64,000 nt of DNA from an uncultured Gammaproteobacteria bacterium (GTDB taxonomy: Bacteria; Pseudomonadota; Gammaproteobacteria; GCA-002705445; GCA-002716945), in NCBI GenBank assembly GCA_905479195.1, contig CAJQLO010000002.1:224001-288000 (forward strand), read 5' to 3'. Made by a program: the position numbers and the translations under genes. The notes under the pieces were generated by a model. The model saw only the letters and a list, made by a program, of their open reading frames with translations. It ran no database searches and had not been told where the DNA came from. Shown here in pieces: positions 1 through 8,845 of this stretch (position 1 is the first letter of the stretch; each line of letters opens with the position of its first letter).

Positions 1-1
1 T

Positions 2-244
2 AGAAGCAAACCAAATTCAATATTCTTTTATGGAGGAGGTGCATTCAACAAACTAATAGTCCAAGGGATTATTGATCTTACAAAATTAAAAAAAGTGAAA
101 TCTTTAAGATATGGTATCGATGAAAAAAATTTGGAAGCGACTGCATTCGCTTGGCTGGCCTCAATGAGAATAAATAGGATAAAATTCCCTAAATCTGAAA
201 TTACAGGAGCTAATAAATCTTACTACTTAGGTAATATTTATTAA
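2..244 (+). CDS. anmK: Anhydro-N-acetylmuramic acid kinase, C-terminal end (partial)
   Basis: Only the last 80 codons are in the window; the gene starts upstream. The frame reads a glycine-rich FYGGGAFN segment, then EATAFAWLA and a terminal ITGA...YYLGNIY, which match the C-terminus of AnmK. AnmK opens and phosphorylates 1,6-anhydro-MurNAc from wall turnover to give MurNAc-6-phosphate in the cytoplasm. The stop overlaps the end of the convergent citrate synthase gene by four bases. The anmK/erpA/bactofilin/argC neighbourhood is, from memory, common in proteobacteria, which supports the call. AmgK and MurU, also of wall recycling, lie about 12 kb away. Confidence 0.85.
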   Translation, partial: RSKPNSIFFYGGGAFNKLIVQGIIDLTKLKKVKSLRYGIDEKNLEATAFAWLASMRINRIKFPKSEITGANKSYYLGNIY

Positions 245-1398
245 GAGTTTTTTGAATACTCTCTGTTACTATGACCCGTATAGTTTTGAGTAGGTCTAAA
301 GATTTTGTTGTTACCAACTTGCTCTATCCAATGAGCGAGCCATCCTGATGTTCTAGAAATTGCAAAAAGTGTTGTAAATAGATCTACTGGAATACCTATT
401 TCTTTATATAAAATTCCTGAATAGAAATCTACGTTTGCATATACTCCTTTTTTAGAGAGCCTCTCTTCACAAGCTTCCTCTAATGCCATTGCCTTTTCAA
501 ACATATCTGATACTTCGCCGCTTTGCTCTTTAAACAAGTCTTGAACCATGCCGGTTAAAATATTTGCTCTTGGGTCTTTAGTAGAATATTCCCTATGTCC
601 CATTCCCCATACTACTTGTTTTCTTGATAATCTTTCATCTAACCATGCTTTAGCATTTTCCTTCCCACCCATCTCATCTAGCATTGCGATAACTTTTTGG
701 TTAGCTCCACCATGTAATGGACCAGATAATGAGCCTATTGCTGATGCAATAACCTGAGTTGGACTTGCTAATGTTGACGATGTAACCATCGCAGTAAATG
801 TTGATGCATTAATTGTATGTTCAGCATGCAATATTAAGGTGGCATCAATAATTCTATTAATAAGCGGGGTTACCTTGATTGAATCATCAAGCATATGCAT
901 AAAATTTTCAGCATAAGATAATTTATTATCAGGTTTAATATAAGGTTTATTATTTTTAATTCTATTCCAGGCAGCAACTATTGACCCAATACTACCAATC
1001 ATGCCTGCAGAAATATCTATGAAATATTCTGTGGTGTACTTGTTAGCTTTAAGGTCTTCTGCATCAAATTCTATAGGATAAAAAGTTCCTAGAGAAGATA
1101 CTGCTAGCTGAATAACATCCATCGGATTAGAGTTTTTAGGCAAAGTTTGGAGAAGTTTTATCATCCCTTCCGGCAAATCTCTACGAGAATTAATTTTTAT
1201 TATGAAACTTTCAAGTTCGCTTTTAGTTGGTAATTCTCCAGTCAAAAGGAGATAAGCGGTTTCCTCAAACGTACTTTTTTCTGCTAATTCTTCGATAGAA
1301 TAGCCGCGATAACTAAGAATTCCTTTTTTACCATCTATGTTTGATATAGATGATTCCGTTGCAATTACACCATCTAGTCCTGGATGATAGTCTGTCAT
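241..1398 (-). CDS. gltA: Citrate synthase (short type)
   Basis: Condenses oxaloacetate and acetyl-CoA to citrate. The 385-residue length fits the short citrate synthase/2-methylcitrate synthase-like type rather than the roughly 427-residue E. coli hexameric GltA. Family motifs are present: HAEHTINASTF, GPLHGGANQ, GMGHREY and the late DFYSG, which carry the catalytic His and Asp residues. The N-terminus (GLDGVIATESSIS, LSYRGYSIEEL) is typical. It lies 18 bases downstream of erpA on the same strand and is probably co-transcribed with it. 2-Methylcitrate synthase activity cannot be excluded from sequence alone, but no prp genes are nearby. Confidence 0.93.
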   Translation of the reverse strand: MTDYHPGLDGVIATESSISNIDGKKGILSYRGYSIEELAEKSTFEETAYLLLTGELPTKSELESFIIKINSRRDLPEGMIKLLQTLPKNSNPMDVIQLAVSSLGTFYPIEFDAEDLKANKYTTEYFIDISAGMIGSIGSIVAAWNRIKNNKPYIKPDNKLSYAENFMHMLDDSIKVTPLINRIIDATLILHAEHTINASTFTAMVTSSTLASPTQVIASAIGSLSGPLHGGANQKVIAMLDEMGGKENAKAWLDERLSRKQVVWGMGHREYSTKDPRANILTGMVQDLFKEQSGEVSDMFEKAMALEEACEERLSKKGVYANVDFYSGILYKEIGIPVDLFTTLFAISRTSGWLAHWIEQVGNNKIFRPTQNYTGHSNREYSKNS

Positions 1399-1416
1399 AT
1401 TTTTAGCCTTAATTAT

Positions 1417-1776
1417 TTATGTTGAGAAAGATGAACCGCAACCGCATGTTGTTTTTGCGTTAGGGTTCTTGATTACGAATTGAGCACCTTCTAGGCCTTC
1501 TTGATAATCAATTTCAGCTCCTCTAAGATATTGTACACTCATTGGGTCTACCAATAATTTTACACCACATTTTTCAATCTCAGAATCACCATCTTGTATT
1601 TTTTCATCGAAGGTAAAACCATACTGAAAACCAGAACAGCCGCCACCAGTAATAAAAACCCTGAGGTTTAAATTAGGATTTTTTTCATCCACTATGAGTG
1701 CTTTAACTTTATTAGCTGCGCTTTCCGTAAAAACTAAAACATCTTTGATTTTTGCTACATTTGCTTCAGTTTGCAT
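1417..1776 (-). CDS. erpA: A-type iron-sulfur carrier ErpA
   Basis: A 119-residue A-type Fe-S carrier that delivers clusters to apo-proteins. The three ligand cysteines are present in [11 protein letters not shown] and TTCGCGSSF. Long stretches resemble E. coli ErpA ([40 protein letters not shown]). It precedes citrate synthase on the same strand. Demand for Fe-S clusters is high in this organism, given the dsr cluster in the same window. The N-terminal five to eight residues could be trimmed if a later start is used. Confidence 0.95.
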   Translation of the reverse strand: MQTEANVAKIKDVLVFTESAANKVKALIVDEKNPNLNLRVFITGGGCSGFQYGFTFDEKIQDGDSEIEKCGVKLLVDPMSVQYLRGAEIDYQEGLEGAQFVIKNPNAKTTCGCGSSFST

Positions 1777-1852
1777 TATTCTTAACCTTTCAATTTAATA
1801 ATTGGATTAATTATATAGAAATTGGCGACGAAACACAATTTAGTCCCTTATA

Positions 1853-2326
1853 TTATTTCTCTTGTTTATCAATAGATTGAAGAAAACCTGTGGATTTATC
1901 ATCAAGTTCAATCTTTTTTTCTATAAGACCGGCTGTTTTACCCATATTTCTAATTAAACTACCATTTACAGTAGCTCCACCATGCATTTCTAAAATATCA
2001 TAATATACATTGCCAGTTACAAGAGCCGAAGCATCAATCACTATTTTGGTAGTAGAATGAACATTCCCGTTTACCTCGCCTTTTAGAATGACTATAGGTG
2101 CAGTTAAGTCACCTTCAACAACACCGTTTTGATCAACTACAACCTGAGCATCATTATCATCATTCGAATCAATATTGCCTTTTACAGTTCCAGAAATCTT
2201 AAGATTTTGTGAAAACATAATATTTCCAGTAAATTGCGCATTTACACCAACTACAGTATCTTTGCCAGACATAGCTACTGATTTGTCTACTGAATTATTA
2301 CTTCCAATAATATCTGTAATTTTCAT
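1853..2326 (-). CDS. Bactofilin (polymer-forming cytoskeletal protein)
   Basis: A 157-residue protein with the bactofilin core from about residue 28 to 125. The core is a run of short beta-helix repeats (NIMFSQNLKISGTVKGNI..., VVEGDLTAPIVILKGEVNGNVHST) with regularly spaced Gly and Val. The tails are polar and probably disordered, as in BacA/BacM proteins. Bactofilins self-assemble into filaments without nucleotide and often organise wall enzymes. It sits between argC and erpA on the same strand, a neighbourhood seen in other proteobacteria. No membrane segment is visible. Confidence 0.9.
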   Translation of the reverse strand: MKITDIIGSNNSVDKSVAMSGKDTVVGVNAQFTGNIMFSQNLKISGTVKGNIDSNDDNDAQVVVDQNGVVEGDLTAPIVILKGEVNGNVHSTTKIVIDASALVTGNVYYDILEMHGGATVNGSLIRNMGKTAGLIEKKIELDDKSTGFLQSIDKQEK

Positions 2327-2414
2327 CGTTATTACCCCCGTTTACTTCAATGCCTTTATTTCAAGGCGAATTTCAAGTCTAACGTAAGAAATAAGATAAT
2401 GGCAAGGTATATAT

Positions 2415-3434
2415 CTAAATTAAAGATGATTTCTCATCTAAATTAAACATGATATTCATATTCTGTACAGCTTGTCCCGAAGCTCCTTTGACTAAATTAT
2501 CAATTGTAGAAAGGATAATTAGGTTCGGGCCACTAACAGTATCTTGTGTTGCATGAAGGGATATCTTGCATGTATTGGTTTGCGCTACTTCGGAAACTTT
2601 TGGGAAAGTACTATTCTGAGAAATTTCAACAAAAGGTGAGTTTCCATAAAACTCTTGATACTCAGAAATAACCTCTTTAATTGCCTTGTATGAGTGGCGT
2701 ATATAAATTGTTGAGTATATGCCTCTAATCATTGAACTTAGATGTGGAACAAATAATATATCTAAGTCAGAATTATCATGATTTAAAACTTCTAACATCT
2801 CAGGATAATGCCTATGATTCTCTACAGCATATGCCTGGAAATTATCTTTGCCTTCAGGAAATAATTTTGTACTATCTAAATTTCTTCCTGCCCCACTAAT
2901 CCCAGATATGGCATTAACGATTATTTTTTGCTGGGATAAAAGTTTATATATTGGCAATAATCCAAGCAATGATGCTGTAGGGTAACACCCTGGATTAGCA
3001 ACAATAAGCGCATCTTTAATTTTATTTTTTTGCCCAGGTATCTCAGGAAGACCATATACACTGTTCTTTAGCAACGAAGGAGAGGCATGCTTTTTGCCAT
3101 ACCATTTTTCCCATACTTCAACATTCTTTATTCTAAAATCAGCTGATATATCAATAATTCTAATGCCTTTCTCAAGAAGGCTTTCAGCCATATCCATGGC
3201 TACGCCGTTAGGTGTGGCAAAAAAAACTACATCACAACCAATTAAATTATCAATGGTTGGTGATTTAAAAGTTCCTTTTAGTGGTTTTACTAAATCAAAA
3301 ATATCACTTATTTTCTTCCCAGCATAAGATCTTGAGGTTAAAGATTTTATCTCTACTTCTGGATGATTTTGAAGTATCCTGACTAACTCTTCTCCCGTAT
3401 AACCCGAGGCACCTATAATTCCAACTGATATCAT
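2415..3434 (-). CDS. argC: N-acetyl-gamma-glutamyl-phosphate reductase
   Basis: NADPH-dependent reduction of N-acetylglutamyl-5-phosphate in arginine synthesis. The 339 residues begin with the dinucleotide-binding IGASGYTGEEL, followed by the catalytic cysteine in VANPGCYPTA (about residue 149). AISGISGAGR and HRHYPE are further family motifs. Length is normal for the type 1 enzyme. The start codon is preceded by a short leader facing hemJ, so this is the first gene of the argC-bactofilin-erpA-gltA run on the minus strand. Confidence 0.96.
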   Translation of the reverse strand: MISVGIIGASGYTGEELVRILQNHPEVEIKSLTSRSYAGKKISDIFDLVKPLKGTFKSPTIDNLIGCDVVFFATPNGVAMDMAESLLEKGIRIIDISADFRIKNVEVWEKWYGKKHASPSLLKNSVYGLPEIPGQKNKIKDALIVANPGCYPTASLLGLLPIYKLLSQQKIIVNAISGISGAGRNLDSTKLFPEGKDNFQAYAVENHRHYPEMLEVLNHDNSDLDILFVPHLSSMIRGIYSTIYIRHSYKAIKEVISEYQEFYGNSPFVEISQNSTFPKVSEVAQTNTCKISLHATQDTVSGPNLIILSTIDNLVKGASGQAVQNMNIMFNLDEKSSLI

Positions 3435-3514
3435 ATGTTTATTCTAGTGAAAATTTTTAAAAGGTAATCATATTTACTTAGTGTCATTATACATTTAAAG
3501 GTAGAATAATAAAC

Positions 3515-3925
3515 ATGCTGTGGTACAAAACATTACATATTATATTCATGATTACATGGTTTGCAGGATTATTTTACCTACCTAGACTGTTTGTTTATCA
3601 TGCGACATCAAATGATGAGATATCTATTAATAGATTTAAAATCATGGAAAGAAAACTGTTCTGGGGAATCATGACTCCTGGCGGAATATTGACAATAATC
3701 TTTGGCATCTATTTAATACAATTTCATGAGTTTCTTTTATGGTTACAGGTGAAAATATTCTTGGTTGCCTTGTTAGGCTTATATCATGTATGGTGTGGCA
3801 AAATTATGTATGATTTCAAGAATAATAGAAATAATCATGGTCACGTTTGGTATAGAGTTTTTAATGAAGTACCAGTTTTATTACTCGTTGCAATTATCTA
3901 CTTAGTTGTTTTTAAGCCCTTTTAA
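3515..3925 (+). CDS. hemJ: Protoporphyrinogen IX oxidase HemJ-type
   Basis: A 136-residue membrane protein of the HemJ/UPF0093 family, which oxidises protoporphyrinogen IX to protoporphyrin IX in haem synthesis. It starts with LWYKTLHIIFMITWFAGLFYLPRLF, where the conserved His and Arg residues fall in the first membrane segment. Conserved features later include ERKLFW, MTPGGI and LQVK, and about four membrane helices are predicted by eye. The last 24 bases overlap the end of the convergent rppH. Haem is needed here for the DsrJ and DsrM cytochromes. Confidence 0.92.
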   Translation: MLWYKTLHIIFMITWFAGLFYLPRLFVYHATSNDEISINRFKIMERKLFWGIMTPGGILTIIFGIYLIQFHEFLLWLQVKIFLVALLGLYHVWCGKIMYDFKNNRNNHGHVWYRVFNEVPVLLLVAIIYLVVFKPF

Positions 3926-4378
3926 TACATCGGAAAACTCAGAAAATATACTTGCATAAACGCCCTTTTTAAATCTGATGACACTGTTAATTGCAGTCTT
4001 TTTATCTGCCCATTTCCACGCATCAAACTCAGCTTGATCTACAGCATTTAGGTTAATATCTTCATTGGTTCCAGTGAGTTTTAGTAAAAACCATTTCTGC
4101 ATAGCACCATCATATTGTTTATTTGAGCGCTGATAAACATGAGGTATATGGTAAACAAGCCATCTCTTGCTAACAGTAACAATTGTTACCTTGTCTTTAA
4201 TTAACCCGGTTTCTTCATGTAATTCCCTATACAAAGCTTCTTCCGGATTTTCACCTTCATCTATGCCTCCCTGAGGAAACTGCCACGCTTCGGCACCAAT
4301 TCTTTTGCCTAAAAAAAACTGTCCTTTGGCATTAACTATAATAATGCCTACCCCTTTTCTATAATTTTTACCCTTCAT
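3902..4378 (-). CDS. rppH: RNA pyrophosphohydrolase (Nudix)
   Basis: Removes pyrophosphate from the 5' end of mRNAs to trigger decay. At 158 residues it has normal RppH length. The Nudix box runs GGIDEGENPEEALYRELHEE around residues 37-58, with the catalytic glutamates in place. The N-terminal YRKGVGIIIVNAKGQFFLGKR and AWQFPQGG are diagnostic for RppH over other Nudix proteins. It is convergent with, and overlaps, hemJ. Confidence 0.95.
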   Translation of the reverse strand: MKGKNYRKGVGIIIVNAKGQFFLGKRIGAEAWQFPQGGIDEGENPEEALYRELHEETGLIKDKVTIVTVSKRWLVYHIPHVYQRSNKQYDGAMQKWFLLKLTGTNEDINLNAVDQAEFDAWKWADKKTAINSVIRFKKGVYASIFSEFSDVLKGLKNN

Positions 4379-4518
4379 TCATATTAGTATAGCAAAGTAT
4401 TATATTAATAAGCTCAATATATCTTGGGTAATTATAGGGAGTAATTAAAAATAATATGATTTTAGATTTCTAATTAACTATAAGATGATAAAATAAATTT
4501 TAATTTATAAATACTCAT

Positions 4519-5169
4519 ATGCCTAAACTAACAATTTTTGATCTTGACAATACACTCTTAGCTGGAGATAGTGATAGAGCATGGGGGCAATATATAGTCG
4601 AGAAGAAAATAGTGTCTGATGCCTTTTTAGTAGAAAGCGAAAAATTCTATAATAGTTACTATGAAGGTGATTTAGACATAGATGGTTTTCTAGCTTTTTG
4701 CTTAAAACCATTAACAGAAAATAAATTATCAGAACTGCTTGAGCTGCGTGAAGGATTTATTGAAGATAAAATCAAACCAATGATGTTAGAAGAAGCTATA
4801 AGAACTGTAGAGCAAAAAAAAATAGAAGGTCCTGTTATTATTGCAACAGCTACCAATAGTTTTGTCACTAGACCTATTGCAGACTTATTTAAAATCAAAG
4901 ATTTAATTGCTACAGAATTTGTAATTAGAGATAATGAATTTACAGGTGAAGTAGACGGTATACCTTGTTTTAGGGAAGGCAAAGTGAAAAAAGTTGAGGA
5001 ATGGGTTGAGGCAAATGGATATGAATTATCCAGCGCAACCTTTTATTCTGACTCATTTAATGACTTACCCCTTCTAGAGAAAGTAGAGACAGCTATTGTT
5101 GTAGACGGTGATGATAAACTAATTGAACAGGCGAAAAATAATGACTGGGAATGTATATCTTTTAGATAA
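4519..5169 (+). CDS. HAD-IB family phosphatase (SerB-like)
   Basis: A 216-residue haloacid dehalogenase superfamily hydrolase. Motif I is FDLDNTLLAGDSD at the N-terminus, motif II TATNSF near residue 112, and motif III YSDSFNDLPLL near residue 176. The arrangement is that of the IB subfamily (phosphoserine phosphatase-like). The substrate cannot be told; E. coli SerB carries an extra N-terminal domain that is absent here. It overlaps the next gene by 29 bases. A 140-base spacer upstream separates it from the divergent rppH. Confidence 0.85.
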   Translation: MPKLTIFDLDNTLLAGDSDRAWGQYIVEKKIVSDAFLVESEKFYNSYYEGDLDIDGFLAFCLKPLTENKLSELLELREGFIEDKIKPMMLEEAIRTVEQKKIEGPVIIATATNSFVTRPIADLFKIKDLIATEFVIRDNEFTGEVDGIPCFREGKVKKVEEWVEANGYELSSATFYSDSFNDLPLLEKVETAIVVDGDDKLIEQAKNNDWECISFR

Positions 5170-5761
5170 GTGTAAATATGTTTATATTTTATTTTTTTTC
5201 ATTCTTATTATGAATGGAGAATTTATTAAGGCAGAGACAATGATTATTGATGATATGAGAAATGCTAATGGTGAAGCTGAGAAAGCAGACTTTTGTGAAG
5301 CCACGTCTGAACGATGGTGTTTTGTCACAGATAAAGTTATGGGTGGCGTTTCAGAAGGAAGCTTTGAAACTAAGGTTGACGGAAAAGATTCTCACTATAA
5401 TATGCAAGGAAATGTTTCAACTGCAAATAATGGTGGGTTTTTACAATTTCGAACTACAATAAATGATCATCCTGTAGGAAAATTATATAAAGGTATAAGA
5501 ATTCAAGTAAGAGGAAATAATGAAGAGTATGCGGTCCATATAAGAACTAAATATTTATTTTTACCTTGGCAATATTATCAATCAAAGTTTTTAGCTACCA
5601 GTGAATGGAAAGTTATAGAGTTACCTTTAAAAGATTTTAAGAGGTCTAATTTTTATCAGCCCTCTAGCGTCTCCTCGATAGATATACAAACTTTAGGAAT
5701 AGTGGCTATCGGAAGAGATTTTCAAGCAAATATAGATTTACGTTATATAGAGCTTTACTAG
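5141..5761 (+). CDS. Secreted CIA30-family (NADH:ubiquinone oxidoreductase intermediate-associated-like) protein
   Basis: About 206 residues from the ATG chosen here; the open frame extends further upstream only through a TTG inside the phosphatase gene. An N-terminal basic patch and hydrophobic run (YVYILFFFILIM), ending near FIKAET, look like an export signal. The body has the CIA30/galactose-binding-like fold signature: WCFVTDKVMGGVSEG, a central GGFLQFRTT, YKGIRIQVRGN, then W(K)VIELPLKDF and a final RDFQANIDLRYIELY. Bacterial relatives are usually secreted beta-sandwich proteins of unknown role, not respiratory assembly factors. Start position is uncertain. Confidence 0.75.
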   Translation: MTGNVYLLDKCKYVYILFFFILIMNGEFIKAETMIIDDMRNANGEAEKADFCEATSERWCFVTDKVMGGVSEGSFETKVDGKDSHYNMQGNVSTANNGGFLQFRTTINDHPVGKLYKGIRIQVRGNNEEYAVHIRTKYLFLPWQYYQSKFLATSEWKVIELPLKDFKRSNFYQPSSVSSIDIQTLGIVAIGRDFQANIDLRYIELY

Positions 5762-5762
5762 C

Positions 5763-5984
5763 TTAGTTCATAAAGTAATTAATATATCCGATAATAAAAA
5801 TAGGTATCTGCAAGCCAAAATTTGTCATAACAGCGTTGTCTTTCATTAAATATCCCGAGATCAACCACCCAACTGCACCCACTGAATGTGCAAAGATATA
5901 GTATGGGTACATTTCAAATTGTGCCATTAAAATACCTGATAAAATAAAAAAAGTGCTGGTCCATTTAATTGTGCTAATGCTCAT
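5763..5984 (-). CDS. Small membrane protein (DUF6552-like)
   Basis: A 73-residue protein beginning MSISTIKW, preceded by an AAAGGA ribosome-binding site that lies in the end of the FemAB-like gene. An upstream in-frame ATG would overlap that gene and adds an unlikely N-terminus. Two or three hydrophobic helices are visible (TFFILSGILMA, YYIFAHSVGAVGWLISGYLM, LQIPIFIIGYINYFM). I relate it only loosely to small DUF6552-type membrane proteins. The function is unknown. Confidence 0.6.
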   Translation of the reverse strand: MSISTIKWTSTFFILSGILMAQFEMYPYYIFAHSVGAVGWLISGYLMKDNAVMTNFGLQIPIFIIGYINYFMN

Positions 5985-5994
5985 GATTTTTCCT

Positions 5995-7020
5995 TTAAAG
6001 ATTTTTTTTAAACTGTAGTAATTTACTGAAGACATAACTATATACTTTAGACTTACTAATATCAAACTCTCCGATCTTTAGCAGTTCTTCGCCATTGAAT
6101 CCAAGTTTAAAGAAATCAACTCCAGCGGAAGACCCGTCTGCAGATATGCCGCCAAAATCTAGTTCATCTACTGAAAGATTTCTTAATTCCTTGATCAAAT
6201 TAAAAATCATTCCGTATGAGGATGACGTCACTCTACCCCTATCTGTAGAAGCAGCATAATGATAAAAAGCCTTATTATCTAAAATACTTACTACGCAAAC
6301 AGATACTGGTTTATTATTTTCAAGTCCAGTAAATGTAAATAGTCTAGACTTACCGTCTTTATTAAGACCAAGAATTTTAGAGAAGGCATCTATGTCTATA
6401 ATTGGAAGATTTAAATTTTTACTCTCCTTCATTTCATCATAAACAATTGAAAATACCTTAGCTGTCTCGCTACCTGAATAGTTTTTCCAAGTTAGCCCAG
6501 CTTTTTCAGATTGTTTAATATAGTAACGATGTTTCTTTTTTACTTTTTTTAAAAATTCTTCATCTGAAACTATTTTAAGAATATTACTTTTAGGGCTAGT
6601 AAACGAATAATTAGATTTAGAAATGATAGAAAATATTTTTTGATTCTCCGGTGTATCTGGCATATAGGGTTTGCAACGGAGGTTTATAATCTTCTCTTCA
6701 AAAATAACTTCTTTAAATTTTTCTAAAGCATCTATTCCATTATCAGATTTATTACATTGAACTATGGGCCCACCAGGGCACCATCCAATCTTTATGCCCA
6801 TAACTTTTTTAATTAAAACCTGTGCAAGCAAAATACATTTTAAGCTTTCATTATCAGTAACCGTGATATGTAAAACTTTCCAACCTTCAAGTTTTTTTAA
6901 CTCACCCCACTCATAAGACTGAAATATATTTTTATCTTTGAATTGGTTTAGGGAATTATTCCAATCATCTTTCCCATGGAAATCTTTTTGGAGGGTTTGA
7001 TTAATAATGTGTTCTGTCAC
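5995..7020 (-). CDS. FemAB/GNAT-fold aminoacyltransferase-like protein
   Basis: A 341-residue protein with the layout of the FemA/FemX family. It has an N-terminal half containing SYEWGELKKLEGWKV and GIKIGWCPGGPIV, and a second GNAT-like half with KKHRYYIKQSEKAGL and FYHYAAS..., then SSYGMIFNLIKELRNLSVDELDFGGIS. In Gram-positives such enzymes add amino acids to lipid II using aminoacyl-tRNA. In proteobacteria they are seen but mostly uncharacterised; a peptidoglycan or other envelope acyl transfer role is inference. It follows dcd by two bases and is probably translated from the same message. Confidence 0.75.
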   Translation of the reverse strand: MTEHIINQTLQKDFHGKDDWNNSLNQFKDKNIFQSYEWGELKKLEGWKVLHITVTDNESLKCILLAQVLIKKVMGIKIGWCPGGPIVQCNKSDNGIDALEKFKEVIFEEKIINLRCKPYMPDTPENQKIFSIISKSNYSFTSPKSNILKIVSDEEFLKKVKKKHRYYIKQSEKAGLTWKNYSGSETAKVFSIVYDEMKESKNLNLPIIDIDAFSKILGLNKDGKSRLFTFTGLENNKPVSVCVVSILDNKAFYHYAASTDRGRVTSSSYGMIFNLIKELRNLSVDELDFGGISADGSSAGVDFFKLGFNGEELLKIGEFDISKSKVYSYVFSKLLQFKKNL

Positions 7021-7022
7021 AA

Positions 7023-7589
7023 TTAAGTTTTCGGTAAAGTAACGCCTTTCTGTCCTTGGTATTTCCCGGCTCTATCCTTATAAGAGGTCTCACATACTTC
7101 ATCTGATTCTAGAAATATAAATTGGGCTACGCCTTCGTTAGCATATATTTTTGCAGGCAAAGAGGTTGTATTTGAAAACTCAAGTGTTACATGCCCTTCC
7201 CACTCTGGCTCAAGTGGAGTTACGTTTACGATTATTCCACACCTTGCATAAGTTGATTTACCTAAACATAAAGTGAGTACTTGTCTGGGTATCTTAAAAT
7301 ATTCAACCGTTCTTGCAAGAGCAAAAGAGTTGGGTGGAATGGTACAGACATCAGACTTGATATCTACAAAGCTATTATCATCAAAATTCTTTGGATCTAC
7401 TACAGTGGAATTTATATTAGTAAAAATCTTAAACTCATCAGCACAACGAACATCATAGCCATAACTCGATGTACCGTATGACACAATCTTTCCACCATCA
7501 TTAGATTTAACTTGGTCTGCCTGGAAAGGCTCAATCATCCCATGATCTTGGGCCATTTTTTTAATCCATTTATCTGATTTGATGCTCAC
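7023..7589 (-). CDS. dcd: dCTP deaminase
   Basis: Deaminates dCTP to dUTP on the route to dTMP. The 188-residue length is standard. Signature stretches are [25 protein letters not shown] (read as consecutive motifs), [18 protein letters not shown] and [11 protein letters not shown], which include the catalytic Glu. [12 protein letters not shown] and the terminal [11 protein letters not shown] are also typical. It lies between mrp/apbC and the FemAB-like gene on the minus strand. Confidence 0.97.
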   Translation of the reverse strand: MSIKSDKWIKKMAQDHGMIEPFQADQVKSNDGGKIVSYGTSSYGYDVRCADEFKIFTNINSTVVDPKNFDDNSFVDIKSDVCTIPPNSFALARTVEYFKIPRQVLTLCLGKSTYARCGIIVNVTPLEPEWEGHVTLEFSNTTSLPAKIYANEGVAQFIFLESDEVCETSYKDRAGKYQGQKGVTLPKT

Positions 7590-7653
7590 AAGAGACAGTA
7601 TATAACAATTTATAATTAATTATTATTAGATTATAAAATATTGTATAGATCAA

Positions 7654-8736
7654 TTAATCATTTTGAATAACAATCTTTGGAAAGGCAGATGAATAATCTT
7701 TCTTTCTCATTGAAAGTGTTGCTGCCATTTTACGAGCAATGTCACGATAGATTAATGAAACTGGAGATTCAGGGTTTTCAGAAACTGTTGGAGTCCCTTT
7801 ATCCATCTCTACTCTAATTGATTTTAATAAAGGTAATTGGCCTAACAATTTAACATCATTTTCTTCAGCTAATTGTTCACCACCACCTTCACCAAAAATA
7901 CTTTCCACTGTTCCACACTTAGGACAAATAAAAGTACTCATGTTTTCAATTACGCCCAATACAGGCACTTCTACTTTCTCAAACATTTTAAGTCCTTTCC
8001 TTGCATCAATTAATGAGATGTCTTGCGGGGTAGTAACAATCACTGCTCCACTTAAAGGTATTTTTTGACAAAGCGTTAACTGAACATCACCAGTACCTGG
8101 TGGTAAATCGATAATTAGAAAATCTACGTCTTCCCAATTAGTGTCTGTTAATAATTGCTCTAGTGCTTGTGTAACCATAGGGCCACGCCAAATCATCGGT
8201 GTTTCTTCTTCTACTAATAAACCAATAGACATCGCTTGTAAGCCATGTCCCATTTTAGGATCTAAAGTTTTTCCATCTTCTGAGTCTGGTTTTCCAGCTA
8301 AACCTAACATTCTAGGAATACTAGGACCGTAGATGTCTGCATCCAAAATAGCTGCTGTTGCACCCTCTTCTTTAAGAGCTAACGCAAGGTTTACTGATGT
8401 GGTTGATTTACCGACACCTCCTTTACCAGAAGCGATTGCTATAATATTTTTAATGCCTTTAATTCTTTCAATGCTTTGTTGAACGGTATGAGGAATAATT
8501 TCATAACTCAAATCTAGAGTCAGTTTTGCATCAGGATAAGCGTCCATTACTTTTGCATTTAAATTCTTATGGAATGCTTGCATAATGCCTTCAGCGGGCC
8601 ATCCTAGAACTATTTTTATAGACACATTATTGCCATCAACTGTAATGTCTTTCACAGTATTAGCACTAACTAAGTCTGTTCCCATGTAAGGGCACTGGTA
8701 ATCTTTTAAAACTGCTTCAATGTTTTCTTTTTGCAT
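7654..8736 (-). CDS. apbC: Mrp/ApbC iron-sulfur carrier P-loop ATPase
   Basis: A 360-residue Mrp/NBP35-family ATPase that binds and transfers Fe-S clusters. Residues 1-80 form the DUF59/MIP18-like domain. The deviant Walker A, GKGGVGKSTTSVNLALAL, begins near residue 104. DADIYGPSIPRMLG and DLPPGTGDVQLTL follow, and the cluster-binding CPKCG lies near residue 272. It is divergent from metG, with a 110-base shared promoter region. The mrp-dcd pairing, with metG opposite, is common in proteobacteria. Confidence 0.95.
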   Translation of the reverse strand: MQKENIEAVLKDYQCPYMGTDLVSANTVKDITVDGNNVSIKIVLGWPAEGIMQAFHKNLNAKVMDAYPDAKLTLDLSYEIIPHTVQQSIERIKGIKNIIAIASGKGGVGKSTTSVNLALALKEEGATAAILDADIYGPSIPRMLGLAGKPDSEDGKTLDPKMGHGLQAMSIGLLVEEETPMIWRGPMVTQALEQLLTDTNWEDVDFLIIDLPPGTGDVQLTLCQKIPLSGAVIVTTPQDISLIDARKGLKMFEKVEVPVLGVIENMSTFICPKCGTVESIFGEGGGEQLAEENDVKLLGQLPLLKSIRVEMDKGTPTVSENPESPVSLIYRDIARKMAATLSMRKKDYSSAFPKIVIQND

Positions 8737-8845
8737 TCGCCTATTTTCTCCGTTTATACTGTAAAATATGAATTATATTTTCTAGATTGATATATTATAG
8801 CGTTTAAATATAAATTTAATACAATAAAATCAAAAGTCTTACATT

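Noticed and set aside
5763-6065. 100-residue form of the small membrane protein
   Set aside because: The first 27 residues lie in the FemAB-like gene; the ATG at 5984 has its own ribosome-binding site and a sensible membrane-protein start.
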